A DNA stretch of 64,000 nt, taken from Spirochaetales bacterium (lineage in GTDB: Bacteria > Spirochaetota > Spirochaetia > Treponematales > Treponemataceae). The notes beneath the pieces were generated by a model. The model did no database searches and had not been told where the DNA came from. It saw only the letters and a program-made list of their open reading frames with translations. Numbering within the stretch: position 1 is the first letter of the stretch; the number at the start of each line of letters is the position of its first letter. The translations under genes were made by a program, and so were the position numbers. The DNA is taken from assembly GCA_003252395.1 (NCBI GenBank), contig QKEL01000009.1:558001-622000 (forward strand), read 5' to 3'. Positions 16,968-23,938 of the stretch are shown one piece after another.

Positions 16968-16980
16968 AATTCCAAAACCC
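16968..16980 (+). repeat. 13-mer copy 2, upstream of the membrane-protein gene
   Basis: AATTCCAAAACCC, identical to 978-990, again followed by a T-rich tract. It lies 70 bp before the ATG of the 17,050 gene. Confidence 0.4.
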
Positions 16981-17049
16981 CATCCTTGTTTTTTTATCCA
17001 TTTTTACGGAAAATGACCCTATATATGGTGTGATAAGCGGGGGTTAAAT

Positions 17050-17751
17050 ATGTTCGACGCGATAAGTAAAATGAGTACGCCCAATCTGATAATCTTATCC
17101 GTAACGGTTTTGATTATCGTTGCGATGGTTCTTTTCCTGGTTTGGAAACGCGGCTTCAAGGCATCGGCAGGGGGTAAAACCCTCGAATTTGCAGGATCCG
17201 ACGGAGAGGTGCAGCAAACCGACCAGCTCGGGCTCATGTATATCATGAACGACAACTGCCATCAGATCGAAGAAAGAAAAAAAGAGCGCATTGACTCGAT
17301 CATACCGGCGCTTTCCTACCGATTAAGCGACATCAGCAATCTTTCCTGTATCAGCCTCAAGGCGGAATCCATTCTTCAAAACCGGCGCCGGCAAAACGGA
17401 TTCGCAAAACTCAAGACCAAGAAAGCATTTTCCGAATACGTTGACGACGTTTCCGGGGAGCTTCTCGGGAAAGCAAGATCTGAGGCTAGCAGGGTAGTAT
17501 CCTGTTCGGTCCTTCCGGTTGGAACCATCGACGAGTCTGTCGTTCACTCGGTTTCTGAAGCATTTGCTTTGAAAGCGATTCAGGCAGTACGGGACGAATA
17601 CGCCGAAAAAGCCGAAATGTACCGCAGATTCAAACCTCAATTCGAAATTCTCAAGGACAAGCCGCGCGTTGACTTCTGCGAACAGAAAATTAGAAAGCAT
17701 GACGACCGCGCGAAAGTGTTCGGGGATCTTATCGAGGAGATAGGCGGATGA
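17050..17751 (+). CDS. Hypothetical phage protein with one N-terminal membrane segment
   Basis: A 233-residue protein with a single membrane helix at about residues 12-33 and a charged, mostly helical remainder. GGGGGT precedes the ATG. It overlaps the spanin gene by 4 bp (ATGA), so it is probably part of the lysis or late membrane module. It is longer than usual for a holin with one helix. I do not recognise a family. Alternative roles are a membrane-anchored lysis regulator or a superinfection-exclusion protein. Confidence 0.6.
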   Translation: MFDAISKMSTPNLIILSVTVLIIVAMVLFLVWKRGFKASAGGKTLEFAGSDGEVQQTDQLGLMYIMNDNCHQIEERKKERIDSIIPALSYRLSDISNLSCISLKAESILQNRRRQNGFAKLKTKKAFSEYVDDVSGELLGKARSEASRVVSCSVLPVGTIDESVVHSVSEAFALKAIQAVRDEYAEKAEMYRRFKPQFEILKDKPRVDFCEQKIRKHDDRAKVFGDLIEEIGG

Positions 17752-18194
17752 ACCGCTGGATACTTTGCTTCGCCGCGGCCCTCCTCATAGGTTCGTGCGC
17801 TCTCGGGTGTAAGACGGCTCCTACGCCTATTCCGGTGGATGAACTTGAGATCGCGACGGAAGCTGCGGAGGCCTTAGCCGGATTAGCGAGCACCGTTTCG
17901 AGCCAGGCGGAGAATCTCGCAGTTGCCCTGGAAGAGCTTCCGGTCCCGGCCGAGGTAAAGACCGCCGCCCGTATACACGCAGAAGATGCGAAAAAGGCCG
18001 CGACTGTCGCTCAAGGCGTCGTTATTAAAGTTGAAGAAATAAAACCGGCAGTCGAAATGATCGCTGGTGAGCGGAATGAATCAACAATCGAGATAGAAAG
18101 AGTAACGAAACAGCGAAATGACGCTTGGATCGGTTTAGTTATCATTTTGGTAATCGTCGGGGTCGTTATTTTACGGAAAGCAAGAATTATTTAA
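17748..18194 (+). CDS. Candidate unimolecular spanin (lipoprotein with C-terminal membrane helix)
   Basis: A 148-residue protein with an N-terminal lipoprotein signal (hydrophobic core, then IGSC and ALGC, with Cys17 or Cys21 as the lipidated residue), an Ala/Glu-rich helical middle, and a C-terminal membrane helix at about 125-143 followed by RKARII. A lipid anchor in the outer membrane at one end and an inner-membrane helix at the other is the plan of u-spanins such as phage T1 gp11, which fuse the two membranes at lysis. The location in the late region supports this. A host-interaction lipoprotein is the main alternative. Confidence 0.7.
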   Translation: MNRWILCFAAALLIGSCALGCKTAPTPIPVDELEIATEAAEALAGLASTVSSQAENLAVALEELPVPAEVKTAARIHAEDAKKAATVAQGVVIKVEEIKPAVEMIAGERNESTIEIERVTKQRNDAWIGLVIILVIVGVVILRKARII

Positions 18195-18212
18195 GGAACG
18201 GAGGGTAAAGCT

Positions 18213-18587
18213 ATGCCTGCAATATTCGGGAATCAAATGTACGATGAAGGGCTCCTGGGATTCCAGGCCCGCGGTCAAACAATTCATCTTTGTTCGGCTC
18301 AGCCGACCAATTACGCTGGCCTAGCGGCGGTTTCTCTCGGAAACGCAGCGGTGAGCATCGGGGATCCGGCGAACGGAACAACCGGACGGAGGGTTACCGT
18401 TGCCGCTGTAACGGCCGGAGAGAAGACGCTTCTGGCAGAAACCGTAGCCACTCATTACGCAATCGCCGATGATACGAACGATATTCTCCTCGTATCTCAA
18501 GAACTCGAAGCCCCGATTACTCTTACGCCTGGAGGTACCTGGGCTATGGCTTCGTTCGACGTTACCTTCCCAGCACCAACGACGTAA
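18213..18587 (+). CDS. Small beta-rich virion or fibre protein
   Basis: A 124-residue protein with GGAGGG upstream. It is rich in Thr, Ala and Gly with alternating hydrophobic residues (beta structure), begins MPAIFGNQMYDEGL and ends in a Pro-Thr tail. Similar short proteins stand among tail-fibre genes of many siphoviruses. I infer a fibre or decoration subunit; no enzyme motif is seen. The next gene starts 11 bp later. Confidence 0.6.
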   Translation: MPAIFGNQMYDEGLLGFQARGQTIHLCSAQPTNYAGLAAVSLGNAAVSIGDPANGTTGRRVTVAAVTAGEKTLLAETVATHYAIADDTNDILLVSQELEAPITLTPGGTWAMASFDVTFPAPTT

Positions 18588-18598
18588 GGGAGTAAAAT

Positions 18599-20524
18599 AT
18601 GTCCCTGAGATTTAACGCCGCCGAATATTTAAGCCTTGCAATTGCTTCTCGGGCTACATACCCCGTCACTCTCGCCGTGTGGCTTAAAAGCGAATGGGCT
18701 TATTCAAGCCAGACGTATTTATCTGCCGGAGACTCAGGGGCAGAATTATATTTCCATGCTGCAGAACTCGTAAACGATCGTACACGCGCGATATCCTTCA
18801 CCACCGGCGATGCCATAGAAAGTGCCGGAGCGATGCTTACCAGTGACGACGGATACCACTTAATGATTGTTCGCGTTACCGGTACTACGATTCAGCTAAT
18901 CCTTGATAATGTACCTAGCACGGCCGTTGCGAACGTTCCGTCGGCAGGGAATTTCAACCTCTTAACCATAGGTCGTACTGCAAATAGCGAAACATGGGAC
19001 CTTGCAAACGCATGGATCGAGCATGCGATGGTATGGGACGCCGTGCTCACCGATGCTGAATGCGCCCAGCTCTATAACCGCTCAGTGGCCCCTTCATCGA
19101 TACAGAGTGCGAGTTTTTCGCATTACGTCCCCCTCGTTGACTCTCTTTTAAGTGCGGTTGGACCGAACTTTACACCGACCGGGCTTTCCTCCCCTGTATA
19201 CGAATCGTCTGGAATAGTTTACCCAGGCGGAGGAGCCTCGACGTATTCTGTAACATATGCCGGAAACGGGGCTACTGGCGGTTCAGTCCCAGTTGATTCA
19301 GGAGAATATGCGGAAAACGACACGGCAACCGTTCTCGGAAATACCGGATCCCTCGTTCGACCTGGTTATTCATTCAACGGCTGGAACACCGCGGCTAATG
19401 GAAGTGGAACGGCCTATGCGCCAGGCGCAACGTTCTCAATGCCCGCGGAAAACGTCACATTATACGCCGTGTGGGTCCGGTCCTCTTATCTTGTAAACCA
19501 CGAGAATTTCGACGAATGCGACAACATGAGTGCCGCGACCATAACAGCCGCCTCCGCACTCAAGGTTGTTTTCGAGCATGCTTCAACCGGACAGGATATC
19601 GTTGGAGATTCCGATACTGATTGTTCAGCCGGGCAGAATTACGACAATACCGAGGATTGCGGTCTTAGGGAGTTGCACGCTATCAATTCACGGTATAATT
19701 GCGACAGGCTTTCATTAACCGAATATGAATCACTCGATCCCACTTGGTTCTCGACTCATTCAGGCCTGCAGTCCTGGCGCCGAAACAACCCCCCGCCTTC
19801 CACGAAGCTGTCGCAATTCCTCGGCATGGCTTCAAACGTTCTTTCGGCCATCGACGTGGCGATGTATAAATACTGTTGGATCGATGTCTGGCCCGAAACT
19901 ACCGGTTACGTATCTGATGGTGCCGCATACGCCGCCAGTGAAATATCCCAGCGGGAGACCTTCGAGGCGGAGAACCCAGACGTTATCATGCCGTACTGGA
20001 CCATGCCTCTTGAGTCTACCGAGTCGTTCCCTCAGCGCGACGCCTACAATGACGCAATCCGTACCTATTGTGCCGCAAATGATAAATGGCTCATTGATAT
20101 GGCGGACATCGAGAACTACACAACATCCGACGTAAAGGTAACGGACGTTGGAGGCTATGATACCGCTGACGCGAGCTATACCCAAGCTGATGGGGGTCAC
20201 CTTGTAACGGCCGGACGCCTCCGCATGGCCCGAGCTTATTGGACCCTTCTCGGGCTGATTGTCGGTCAGGTTACTTATCATTTGTCCGATGTAACCAGGG
20301 ACAATTCTGGTAACATTCTTGGAGGATGCCAGGTGTCGCTTTTCAAGCACGCTGGGTCCGGGGTTTATTCTTTCATAGCAACCCAGGTGAGCGACGCAAC
20401 GACGGGAGCCTATGATTTTACGGGAATCGCCGACAATGATCCTGATTACTTCATAACCTCGAGGAAGATCGGATCCCCTAACGTTTTCGACTGCACCGAT
20501 AGTAACTTACAACCGGAGGTCTAA
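18599..20524 (+). CDS. Tail fibre: LamG-like, InlB-like repeat, SGNH-hydrolase-like and carboxypeptidase-regulatory-like domains
   Basis: A 641-residue protein with four visible parts. Residues 1-200 are a concanavalin/LamG-like beta sandwich. About 217-295 is an InlB-type repeat (SVTYAGNGATGG to LYAVWV), the same module as in the tail tube. About 320-555 resembles an SGNH/GDSL-type hydrolase: HASTGQDI near 327 with a candidate Ser, and DGGH near 531 as a DxxH block. The last 80 residues resemble a carboxypeptidase-regulatory or transthyretin-like fold. The protein probably binds surface glycan and may remove acyl groups from it. Catalytic residues need confirmation because block II and III residues are not clear. 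Confidence 0.75.
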   Translation: MSLRFNAAEYLSLAIASRATYPVTLAVWLKSEWAYSSQTYLSAGDSGAELYFHAAELVNDRTRAISFTTGDAIESAGAMLTSDDGYHLMIVRVTGTTIQLILDNVPSTAVANVPSAGNFNLLTIGRTANSETWDLANAWIEHAMVWDAVLTDAECAQLYNRSVAPSSIQSASFSHYVPLVDSLLSAVGPNFTPTGLSSPVYESSGIVYPGGGASTYSVTYAGNGATGGSVPVDSGEYAENDTATVLGNTGSLVRPGYSFNGWNTAANGSGTAYAPGATFSMPAENVTLYAVWVRSSYLVNHENFDECDNMSAATITAASALKVVFEHASTGQDIVGDSDTDCSAGQNYDNTEDCGLRELHAINSRYNCDRLSLTEYESLDPTWFSTHSGLQSWRRNNPPPSTKLSQFLGMASNVLSAIDVAMYKYCWIDVWPETTGYVSDGAAYAASEISQRETFEAENPDVIMPYWTMPLESTESFPQRDAYNDAIRTYCAANDKWLIDMADIENYTTSDVKVTDVGGYDTADASYTQADGGHLVTAGRLRMARAYWTLLGLIVGQVTYHLSDVTRDNSGNILGGCQVSLFKHAGSGVYSFIATQVSDATTGAYDFTGIADNDPDYFITSRKIGSPNVFDCTDSNLQPEV

Positions 20525-21139
20525 ATGGCTTTATACCTTCGGAGTATCTTAGAAAAATCAGGAAACAACCTCTTATTAAGATCAGATGCGGACAAGATCA
20601 ATCAAGAAACAACCGGAATTCCATTAGACTCTTCTTTTGGGATACCAACTTCGAGCCGCCCTTCAGCCTCCCAAGAAAATATTTTATCGCCAATCAACTC
20701 GATATATGGATTTCCTGTCTCAAGTACCCCGGGCGCCGTTCAGAATCAATTGTTTATCCCGAATGATTCTGCACTTGGGCAGCCCGTATCAGAAAAACCC
20801 ACTGCGTCACAAAATCAAATATTTACTGCAAAAAACTCATCATATGGCATTCCGGTCTCAGAAAAAGCAGGGATATCTCCGGTGATTATAGGCAAGCCGA
20901 AAAGCTCAATATTCGGTATGCCCATTTCAGGTAAACCATCGTGCGCGCAGAATCAAATTCTTATCGCGAGGAGTTCCTCTTTCGGGATTCCTAGATCAGA
21001 TAAGGCTACCTACGGCGCAATTGCCTTAGAAAGAGAAATCCATATTGATATTGAATGTTCTCCGTTGTTCAATATCGACCTTAATATTTGCGAAAACGTC
21101 AGTATTGAACTCGCATGTTCCCGGGAGGTATCATTATGA
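20525..21139 (+). CDS. Repeat-containing phage protein (about six 23-residue repeats)
   Basis: A 204-residue protein starting directly after the previous stop. Residues about 36-165 are built of roughly six 23-residue units with the pattern S-S-(F/Y)-G-I-P-V-S-x-K-P, then Q-N-Q-I and a variable end. The C-terminal 40 residues (IDIECSPLFNIDLNI) are beta-like. I do not recognise a family. The periodic pattern suggests an extended fibrous or solenoid structure, fitting a fibre subunit or linker. DNA copies have diverged, so the repeat is old. Confidence 0.6.
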   Translation: MALYLRSILEKSGNNLLLRSDADKINQETTGIPLDSSFGIPTSSRPSASQENILSPINSIYGFPVSSTPGAVQNQLFIPNDSALGQPVSEKPTASQNQIFTAKNSSYGIPVSEKAGISPVIIGKPKSSIFGMPISGKPSCAQNQILIARSSSFGIPRSDKATYGAIALEREIHIDIECSPLFNIDLNICENVSIELACSREVSL

Positions 21140-21450
21140 AAATTGAATATGGTGTTATCGGTCAGTCGCTCAAGGTTTACGCGACGATAAAAGACAGGCA
21201 GGGTAAAAAGCAGGACCTCACAGGGGCTACGGAAGCGGTTTTAAGATATAAGCCTCCCGCCGGCGCCGAAGGCGAAATCGCTGCGGATATCGAAGCTGAC
21301 GGTAGGATTTCGGCAACTCTCAATGAGACCGTTTTATCCTCAGCCGGTGAATATCGCATTATGGCGAGTGCTATGCTTGGAACCGAAGAAGTAAAATCGT
21401 TTGGGTTTATTATTCGGATTCTTCCTGAATTTCAACCGCTTCCAACTTAA
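21136..21450 (+). CDS. Baseplate/fibre immunoglobulin-like protein (BppU N-terminal-like)
   Basis: ATG 21,136 overlaps the previous stop and has GGGAGG at 21,123-21,128; an upstream in-frame GTG-type extension from 21,115 would overlap more. The 104-residue protein, with G.SLKVYATIKD, DLTGATEAVLRY and SSAGEYRIMASAML, follows the pattern of Ig-like domains found at the N terminus of baseplate upper proteins and in small fibre-associated proteins. It is the last plus-strand prophage gene. Its stop directly abuts the stop of the convergent gene, with no terminator in between. Confidence 0.7.
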   Translation: MKIEYGVIGQSLKVYATIKDRQGKKQDLTGATEAVLRYKPPAGAEGEIAADIEADGRISATLNETVLSSAGEYRIMASAMLGTEEVKSFGFIIRILPEFQPLPT

Positions 21451-22095
21451 CTACGTTTTAGACCGGTAATACTCCGCGATTAGTTTCTCGATCTCCTTCC
21501 GGTCTCCCGCGGGTATTCCTTCAGCTATCACAACAGGCTCAACACCATTAACGAACACCTTCCCGCGCTTGAACTCAATAACCCGGTTCTTAGAACTTCC
21601 GGGTTTCTTATCCGGCCCTGGGATAAGTTTTTGCTTTAACCCCCCATACCATGCTTTAAACTCAATCCATTGATCATTCACGAGGTGATCGATTACAAGG
21701 GTAGGGTCCCCGCAAACAGATAAAGCAAGATTCGCCCGGGCCAGTTTTCGCATGGATCGTTCCGGCTTCCATCCTGCAGCGAAAAGCTCCTTTCCATACT
21801 CCGCAATGAACTTACCGGCCGAAAGGGCCTCTGAAAACTCTTGATGATCCATTCCGAACCGATCACGGGTTTGCTTCCGGTAGTCTTTCCAGCGAAGTCC
21901 CGATTCGGAATATAGCTCTCCATCATAAACCACGGAATATATCGCGAGAGAGGTTATAAACCACACCGCGGACACCTGTTCGTTTAACTTTTTTATGCTT
22001 TTTTCGAGCTCGGATAGGCTCGTGACTTCAAGAATGCTCGCGTTTTCCCGGTATTTTTTGGGGATTATCGAGGTAATTTGACTTCTTCCAGCCAT
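21451..22095 (-). CDS. Lone reverse-strand prophage gene of unknown function
   Basis: A 214-residue protein, the only minus-strand gene in the prophage part, next to the attachment site. It starts with a strong AAGGGGG box 5 bp before the ATG. Residues 25-60 may form a coiled coil; 60-130 read like a helical domain with KDYRKQTRDRFGMDHQEFSEAL, which recalls helix-turn-helix regions of plasmid partition or KorB/DUF3102-like proteins; the C-terminal 40 residues (KRGKVFVNGVEPV) are a small strand-turn. No membrane segment is seen. Position and orientation suit a gene expressed in the lysogen, but no function is assigned. Confidence 0.6.
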   Translation of the reverse strand: MAGRSQITSIIPKKYRENASILEVTSLSELEKSIKKLNEQVSAVWFITSLAIYSVVYDGELYSESGLRWKDYRKQTRDRFGMDHQEFSEALSAGKFIAEYGKELFAAGWKPERSMRKLARANLALSVCGDPTLVIDHLVNDQWIEFKAWYGGLKQKLIPGPDKKPGSSKNRVIEFKRGKVFVNGVEPVVIAEGIPAGDRKEIEKLIAEYYRSKT

Positions 22096-22114
22096 AAAAG
22101 CCCCCTTAATATGC

Positions 22115-22138
22115 TGTAGCCAAAAATGTAGCCAAAAA
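22115..22138 (+). repeat. Perfect tandem duplication of a 12-mer near the att site
   Basis: TGTAGCCAAAAA occurs twice without a gap (22,115-22,126 and 22,127-22,138). Direct repeats of about this size beside a prophage end are typical of integrase arm-binding sites. It also lies just upstream of the minus-strand gene, so an operator role is possible. Confidence 0.6.
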
Positions 22139-22184
22139 CAAATATAAAACGATTACACCTATGGACTGCAAGACGATTGTACTA

Positions 22185-22213
22185 TATAACAGTGTATAAC
22201 ACAAATCTATAAC
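22185..22213 (+). repeat. TATAAC repeats beside the att core
   Basis: TATAACAGTGTATAAC at 22,185-22,200 matches 940-955 with one mismatch, and a third TATAAC lies at 22,208-22,213. It stands between the tandem 12-mer and the tRNA-like core. Confidence 0.5.
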
Positions 22214-22228
22214 TTTGCGCTATGCGTT

Positions 22229-22251
22229 GGGTTCGACTCCCTTCATCCGCT
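22229..22251 (+). other. Prophage attachment site (attR-like): 3' end of a tRNA, glycine-like
   Basis: GGG TTCGACT CCCTT CATCCGC T reads as the last GGG of a T-stem, T-loop, 3' T-stem, 3' acceptor strand and discriminator T. The two bases before GGG do not pair with the stem and no anticodon arm lies upstream, so only the 3' part is present. A GCGGATG acceptor with U73 is typical of tRNA-Gly, though other tRNAs are not excluded. The intact tRNA should lie at the left end of the prophage on the plus strand. No CCA is encoded. Confidence 0.7.
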
Positions 22252-22285
22252 CTATCGGGGCTTTTTATTTTGGATTTTCGCTTCG

Positions 22286-22314
22286 TTGACAGCTCAAACC
22301 GGTGATGCTATTAT
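22286..22314 (+). promoter_or_regulatory. Sigma-70 type promoter of the hybrid histidine kinase
   Basis: TTGACA at 22,286-22,291, a 17-bp spacer and TATTAT at 22,309-22,314: near-perfect consensus. The ATG follows at 22,336 with GGTGG at 22,325-22,329, giving a short leader. It is the first host signal after the att site. Confidence 0.8.
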
Positions 22315-22335
22315 ATTCACAAATGGTGGTATTAC

Positions 22336-23844
22336 ATGCATGACCTTCTTTTAACCGATTCCGTCCTTGATCACTCCCCATCATATATTTGCATAGTCGA
22401 TTCCGAGTGCGCTATCCTGAGCATTTCGCAATCCTTCGCGGGTCTCCTCGGCTATCGCTCGCGCGACGTCCTTACCGGAAAGTCGGCAATCGACGCGATC
22501 AAGGACAGCGTCGAGTTGAAGTCCTTTTTCGAAAGCCTTCTCGCCGGCTTTAACGATACGGTAATCCCCGCGCAAATCGTCCAGCCGGTGCATAGAAACT
22601 CCGAGAAACCCCTCTGGATCAAATTCGACGTTACGAAGATACAGTCCGCGGAACAGGGGCTTTGTACCCTTATCGTCGGCACCGACATTTCCGCCGAGAT
22701 AATCGCCCGTCGGGAGGCCGAGGCCAAAGCCAGGGAACGCAGCAGTTTCCTCGTGAGGATGGGACACGAACTCCGCACGCCGCTTAATACCGTTTTGGGC
22801 TACGCCCAACTCCTGCACGGTATGAACGATCTTTCGCCGGTGGCCAGGGAATACGCCAACACGATAATTTCCAATGAGTACTCCCTTTTGCACCTCCTCA
22901 ACGACGTTTTCGAGCTTTCGAAGTACGAAGCCGGGCAAACGGCGACGATCATGACCGATACCAACATCAAGAAGCTCGTGAACGAGGTGACGCGCTCCTA
23001 TATAGACCAGTTCAACTCGCGCTACCTCTCGTTAACCGTGGAATACGCCGACGATATCCCGGAGATCATCTCCACGGATCCCCAAAAGGTTACGCAAATA
23101 CTGTCCAACGTAATCGGTAACGCGCTGAAATTTACCCGAAAGGGCGGCGTTACCGTGAAGGTATCTTACGATCGCAAGATTATCGTCGACGTGGAAGACA
23201 CCGGAACGGGAATTCCCCAAGACGAGCAGGACTCGATTTTCGAGATATTCTCCCAGGCGGGCACCTCCAAGGAGCACATGTCGGGCGCCGGTATCGGCTT
23301 GGCCGTTGCCAGGATATTCGCGCGGATGCTTGACGGCGACGTGGTCCTCGTTCGTTCGAAGGAGGGGAGCGGTTCGCTGTTCCGAATTACCTTCGAGTCG
23401 AAAACCGTCAACGGCCAGAAGTCGCAGACGCAGCAAATAACGGACTATACGGCCATCAAGGGCATTTCGAAGCCCTGCCGGGTCCTTCTCGTGGACGACG
23501 TGGACATTAACCTCGCGATGCTGGAAATATTTCTCGCGCCGGCGGGGTTTGAGGTATTCACGGCGGCAAACGGAAACGAGGCGGTATCGCAATTTCGGGA
23601 ACATAAGCCGGATATCGTGTTTATGGACCTTATCATGCCCGACAAGGACGGATTTGAGGCGACCCTGGAGATTAAGGAGATAAACCGCGCGGTGCCGGTC
23701 ATTGCCCTCACCGCCTCCATAGTGGATAGCGTGAAAAAGCTGGCGCTCGAATCGGGCGTCAACGATTTCATGAGTAAGCCCTTCGTGCCCGAACGGTTTT
23801 TCGAGATCATAGCGGAGCACACCGGGATTACCTATACGGTGTGA
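22336..23844 (+). CDS. Hybrid sensor histidine kinase (PAS, HisKA, HATPase, receiver)
   Basis: A 502-residue soluble sensor kinase. Residues about 10-125 form a PAS domain with a PAC-like end; HisKA has the phospho-acceptor His144 in GHELRTP; the ATPase domain shows the N box around NALKFT (262-267), DTGTGIP (288-294) and GAGIGLA (317-323). The receiver starts at about 381 with acidic Asp387/Asp388, phospho-acceptor Asp431 in FMDLIMPD and Lys481. There is no membrane segment, so it senses an internal signal or works with a partner. No output regulator is adjacent. It stands alone between the prophage and the convergent polysaccharide genes. Confidence 0.93.
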   Translation: MHDLLLTDSVLDHSPSYICIVDSECAILSISQSFAGLLGYRSRDVLTGKSAIDAIKDSVELKSFFESLLAGFNDTVIPAQIVQPVHRNSEKPLWIKFDVTKIQSAEQGLCTLIVGTDISAEIIARREAEAKARERSSFLVRMGHELRTPLNTVLGYAQLLHGMNDLSPVAREYANTIISNEYSLLHLLNDVFELSKYEAGQTATIMTDTNIKKLVNEVTRSYIDQFNSRYLSLTVEYADDIPEIISTDPQKVTQILSNVIGNALKFTRKGGVTVKVSYDRKIIVDVEDTGTGIPQDEQDSIFEIFSQAGTSKEHMSGAGIGLAVARIFARMLDGDVVLVRSKEGSGSLFRITFESKTVNGQKSQTQQITDYTAIKGISKPCRVLLVDDVDINLAMLEIFLAPAGFEVFTAANGNEAVSQFREHKPDIVFMDLIMPDKDGFEATLEIKEINRAVPVIALTASIVDSVKKLALESGVNDFMSKPFVPERFFEIIAEHTGITYTV

Positions 23845-23860
23845 TCCGTGGCGCCTAAAC

Positions 23861-23912
23861 GAGAAAAAAAAAGGTTCCGGGCCTTAAGCGGCCGGAACCT
23901 TTTTTTTTATTT
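23861..23912. terminator. Bidirectional terminator between kinase and outer-membrane protein genes
   Basis: AGGTTCCGG at about 23,872-23,880 pairs with CCGGAACCT at about 23,892-23,900; an A run lies before and a T run after, so it can end transcription from both convergent genes. Confidence 0.88.
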
Positions 23913-23938
23913 GCGCTAATCGCGCTTAAGAGTCGCCC

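Larger units (their letters stand above)
1..22251 (+). mobile_element. Prophage (lambda-order siphovirus), left end outside window
   Basis: Nearly all genes from 1 to 21,450 run on the plus strand in the canonical siphovirus order: head, connector, tail terminator, tube, chaperones, tape measure, tail tip and fibres. The right boundary is set by a partial tRNA 3' end at about 22,229-22,251, followed by a host gene with its own promoter. Terminase, portal, integrase and repressor are not in the window, so the element extends leftward. Structural genes overlap by a few bases and show no stops or obvious decay, so the late region looks intact. Whether the phage is inducible cannot be told from this part. 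Confidence 0.93.

Noticed and set aside
22106-22135. Possible promoter TTGGCT-18-TATTAA for the reverse prophage gene
   Set aside because: The -10 box would overlap the ribosome-binding site, so the message would start after it; the tandem 12-mer is better read as a binding site.
22226-22260. Complete tRNA gene at the prophage end
   Set aside because: Only T-loop, 3' T-stem and 3' acceptor can be read; no anticodon or D arm lies upstream.
22251-22270. Terminator after the tRNA fragment
   Set aside because: Only a 3-bp stem (CCG/CGG) before the T run; too weak to claim.
23032-23820. Minus-strand open frame of 262 codons within the histidine kinase
   Set aside because: The plus-strand gene shows all kinase and receiver motifs; the shadow has none.
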